NCBI GenBank assembly: GCA_044228625.1
Contig: JBGAUM010000082.1
Span: 1 to 15,809 of the forward strand
Direction: 5' to 3'
Length of the DNA stretch: 15,809 bases
Source: UKL13-2 sp044228625
GTDB lineage: Bacteria > Pseudomonadota > Gammaproteobacteria > Burkholderiales > Usitatibacteraceae
Positions 13,974 through 15,809 of the stretch are shown here, one piece after another; the stretch's first letter is position 1; each line of letters opens with the position of its first letter. The position numbers and the translations under genes were made by a program. Below the pieces are notes generated by a model. It ran no database searches and was not told where the DNA came from. It saw nothing but the letters and a program-made list of their open reading frames with translations.

Positions 13974-15403
13974 CCCTGCAATACATCAGCACCCGCGGCA
14001 CGGCCACCGACGTGCCGCGCGAATTCTGCGACATCGTGCTCGAGGGCCTGGCCCCTGATGGCGGACTGTACCTGCCGCAATTCGTCCCGGTGTTGACGTC
14101 CGCGGAGCTGGCCGCGCTGCGCCCGATGCATTACCGGGACCTCGCCTATGCGGTCATTTCCCGTTTTGCCACCGACATCCCGGCCGAGGACCTGAAAGGC
14201 CTCATCGACCGCGCCTACACCGTGGAGGCCTTTGGTACCGAGGACATCACGCCGCTGGTGCCTTTGGAAATTGGTCTCTCGATTCTCAAACTCTCCAATG
14301 GCCCGACGCTGGCGTTCAAGGACATCGCCATGCGTTTCCTCGGCGAGCTGTTTCCCTATGTGCTCGCACGCGAAAACACCGAGATGAATATCTTGGGCGC
14401 CACCTCCGGGGATACCGGATCCTCGGCCGAATACGCCATGAAGGGCAAGCCGCGGGTCAACGTATTCATGCTGTCGCCGCACGGCAAGATGAGCCCGTTT
14501 CAAGCGGCACAAATGTATTCCCTGCAGGAACCCAACATCATCAATTTTGCTGTCAGGGGCGTGTTCGACGATTGCCAGGATGTGGTCAAGGCTGTGGCCA
14601 ATGACCTCGAATTCAAGCGAGCGTACAAGATCGGCGCGGTCAATTCGATCAATTGGGCGCGCATCGTGGCGCAGGTGGTGTATTACTTCAAGGGATATTT
14701 CGCGGCGACGCAATCCAACGACGAAAAGGTTTCGTTTGCGGTGCCCTCCGGCAATTTCGGCAACGTCCTCGCCGGGCACATCGCCCGCATGATGGGCCTG
14801 CCGATCAAGCGCCTCGTGGTGGCGACCAATGAAAATGATGTCCTTGACGAATTCTTCAGGACCGGCAAATACCGTCCCCGGGCCACTGCGGAAACGCATA
14901 TGACCTCCAGCCCTTCGATGGACATTTCCAAGGCCTCCAACTTCGAGCGTTTCCTGTTCGATCTCGTCTGGCGCGACCCGGCCATGGTGCGCGAGTTGAT
15001 GCGCAAGGTCGGCGAGGAAGGCGGCTTTGATCTTTCGACTTGCAGCGACGTCTGGTCGCGCATGCCGGCCTTCGGATTTGTATCCGGCAAGAGCTCACAT
15101 GCGGATCGTGTGGAGACCATCCGCATGGTTGAGGGCCAATATGGCGTCGAGATCGATCCGCACACCGCCGATGGCCTGAAGGTGGCAGCACGTCATCGCG
15201 AACCCGGCATCCCGATGATCTGTCTGGAAACGGCGTTGCCCGCCAAGTTCGAGGCGACCATGGTGGAAGCGCTGGGCCGCAAACCCGCACGTCCCGCCGC
15301 ATATGCCGGCATCGAGGCGTTGCCGCAGCGCGTACAGGTCATCGACGTGGATGCCGAAGCGGTGAAACGAATCATTGCCGAAACGGTCGGCAAGGCTGCG
15401 TAG
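13970..15403 (+). CDS. thrC: Threonine synthase
   Basis: ThrC converts O-phosphohomoserine to threonine with PLP. The 477-residue product is typical of the longer bacterial ThrC class. MTLQYISTRG is the standard N-terminus and follows from the ATG at 13970, which overlaps the stop of the VOC gene. GPTLAFKD (111-118) holds the PLP-binding Lys117. GATSGDTGSS (143-152) forms the phosphate loop for the cofactor, and AVNSINWARI (224-233) and VPSGNFGN (259-266) are further active-site segments. HMTSSPSMDISKASNFERF and the SSHAD region are characteristic of this class. It is intact over its full length, in contrast to hom just upstream. Together with hom it carries the threonine branch; homoserine kinase is not in the window. 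An AGGAAGAGG stretch lies about 11 nt before the ATG. Confidence 0.97.
   Translation: MTLQYISTRGTATDVPREFCDIVLEGLAPDGGLYLPQFVPVLTSAELAALRPMHYRDLAYAVISRFATDIPAEDLKGLIDRAYTVEAFGTEDITPLVPLEIGLSILKLSNGPTLAFKDIAMRFLGELFPYVLARENTEMNILGATSGDTGSSAEYAMKGKPRVNVFMLSPHGKMSPFQAAQMYSLQEPNIINFAVRGVFDDCQDVVKAVANDLEFKRAYKIGAVNSINWARIVAQVVYYFKGYFAATQSNDEKVSFAVPSGNFGNVLAGHIARMMGLPIKRLVVATNENDVLDEFFRTGKYRPRATAETHMTSSPSMDISKASNFERFLFDLVWRDPAMVRELMRKVGEEGGFDLSTCSDVWSRMPAFGFVSGKSSHADRVETIRMVEGQYGVEIDPHTADGLKVAARHREPGIPMICLETALPAKFEATMVEALGRKPARPAAYAGIEALPQRVQVIDVDAEAVKRIIAETVGKAA
15375..15393 (+). repeat. Weak hairpin at the end of thrC
   Basis: TTGCCGA (15375-15381) and TCGGCAA (15387-15393) form a 7-bp stem inside the last thrC codons, with a T6 run 10 nt further on just after the stop. 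The gap between stem and T-run makes an intrinsic terminator doubtful, and the next gene starts 9 nt after the stop. Confidence 0.25.
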
Positions 15404-15412
15404 TTTTTTCCA

Positions 15413-15802
15413 GTGAGTCTTTCACCTGGGCCACACCAGGATGGCAGTCCGCCGCAGGAAACGGCGGCCGAATGGGCTGCGCGATTCGAGCGGGAAGGGC
15501 GGGGCATCCGGCTTGGTTGCGGACTGGTGATTGGATTCTTCGTCGGTCTTTTCGTTCTGGCAAAAGTGCATGGCCATATTTCATGGCTTGTGGCCTTGTG
15601 GATCGTCGCTGCTTGCATGATCGTCGTCGGATTGGCCTATCGCGCCTCCAATGACCGCGGGACCAAGGCAGTCGATTGGCTGACGATCGCGGAGTACCGC
15701 CTTTTCGCCTTCTTGCCCCTTTGGGCACTGGTCTTGGTCGTGCTCGTCGTGATCGGAAGTGCGCTTGCGATTTTTGCGATGGTCGGCATCAAAGTGCTTT
15801 AG
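15413..15802 (+). CDS. Small predicted inner-membrane protein, unknown function
   Basis: This 129-residue product starts at the GTG at 15413, nine bases after the thrC stop. Residues 1-31 are a polar cytoplasmic-type segment with a charged AARFEREGRGIR stretch. Three hydrophobic segments follow at about 32-51, 56-76 and 98-126, separated by a short HGH turn and a polar loop (ASNDRGTKAVDWLTIAEYR). No catalytic motif or recognised family was seen. Codon use matches its neighbours and the frame is open to a TAG at 15800-15802, so it looks like a real gene of the same operon or of a following transcript. No Shine-Dalgarno is evident before the GTG, and the start is the least certain point. Confidence 0.6.
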   Translation: MSLSPGPHQDGSPPQETAAEWAARFEREGRGIRLGCGLVIGFFVGLFVLAKVHGHISWLVALWIVAACMIVVGLAYRASNDRGTKAVDWLTIAEYRLFAFLPLWALVLVVLVVIGSALAIFAMVGIKVL

Positions 15803-15809
15803 AACCGGC

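Noticed and set aside
15375..15410. Intrinsic terminator after thrC
   Set aside because: The stem is short, lies inside the coding sequence and is 10 nt from the T-run. The next gene starts 9 nt after the stop.

Overview
The window reads as ordinary chromosomal DNA of a GC-rich proteobacterium, most likely a betaproteobacterium (Burkholderiales-like). Supporting signs are a lysine/alanine/proline repeat 'histone H1' tail fused to a SWIB domain, an alaC-hom-thrC cluster, a gltIJKL-type amino-acid transporter and a GC-rich codon bias. This placement is inferred from gene content only. No tRNA, rRNA, CRISPR array, insertion sequence or phage gene was recognised.

Layout. Positions 1-564 hold the 3' end of an amidohydrolase-family gene (+), convergent with pdxH (601-1245, -). 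A divergent intergenic region with palindromes and a promoter leads to the H1/SWIB chromatin-type protein (1519-1947, +), which ends at a clear intrinsic terminator. A tight + strand group follows: a NupC-type nucleoside transporter (2235-3509), thymidine phosphorylase deoA (3515-4837), a five-repeat BNR beta-propeller protein (4860-5999) and a MoaD/ThiS-like ubiquitin-fold protein (5996-6265). The first two form a thymidine uptake and salvage unit; the last two overlap by 4 nt and look like an uncharacterised pair. A perfect hairpin at 6334-6359 separates this group from a convergent glutamate/aspartate-type ABC transporter on the - strand (gltI 9823-8912, gltJ 8683-7919, gltK 7916-7230, gltL 7181-6444), with a strong terminator between gltI and gltJ. 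A small Mth938-like protein (9941-10309, -) is divergent from an amino-acid biosynthesis operon on the + strand: alaC (10458-11645), a GNAT acetyltransferase (11642-12253), hom (12250-13550), a VOC/glyoxalase-like gene (13579-13973) and thrC (13970-15403). A small membrane protein (15413-15802) closes the window. Three ATGA overlaps tie the operon together.

The most unusual feature of the DNA is a localised run of broken reading frames between about 8,950 and 13,930. gltI has two frame breaks, alaC at least seven, hom four and the VOC gene at least five; the GNAT gene has an in-frame TGA where Trp is expected. Genes on both sides are intact over kilobases. Between breaks the protein sequence stays close to what I recall of family members, and the overlapping start/stop codons survive. 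This fits clustered base-calling or assembly errors in a low-coverage stretch better than gene decay, but the sequence alone cannot prove it.

The best candidate for undescribed biology is the BNR-propeller plus MoaD-like pair: a cytosolic-looking propeller with HDPH and HQNHCG motifs, translationally coupled to a Gly-Gly-ended sulfur-carrier/ubiquitin-like protein, with no activating enzyme in the window. Second is the placement of small accessory enzymes (GNAT, VOC) at the junctions of the homoserine/threonine operon.
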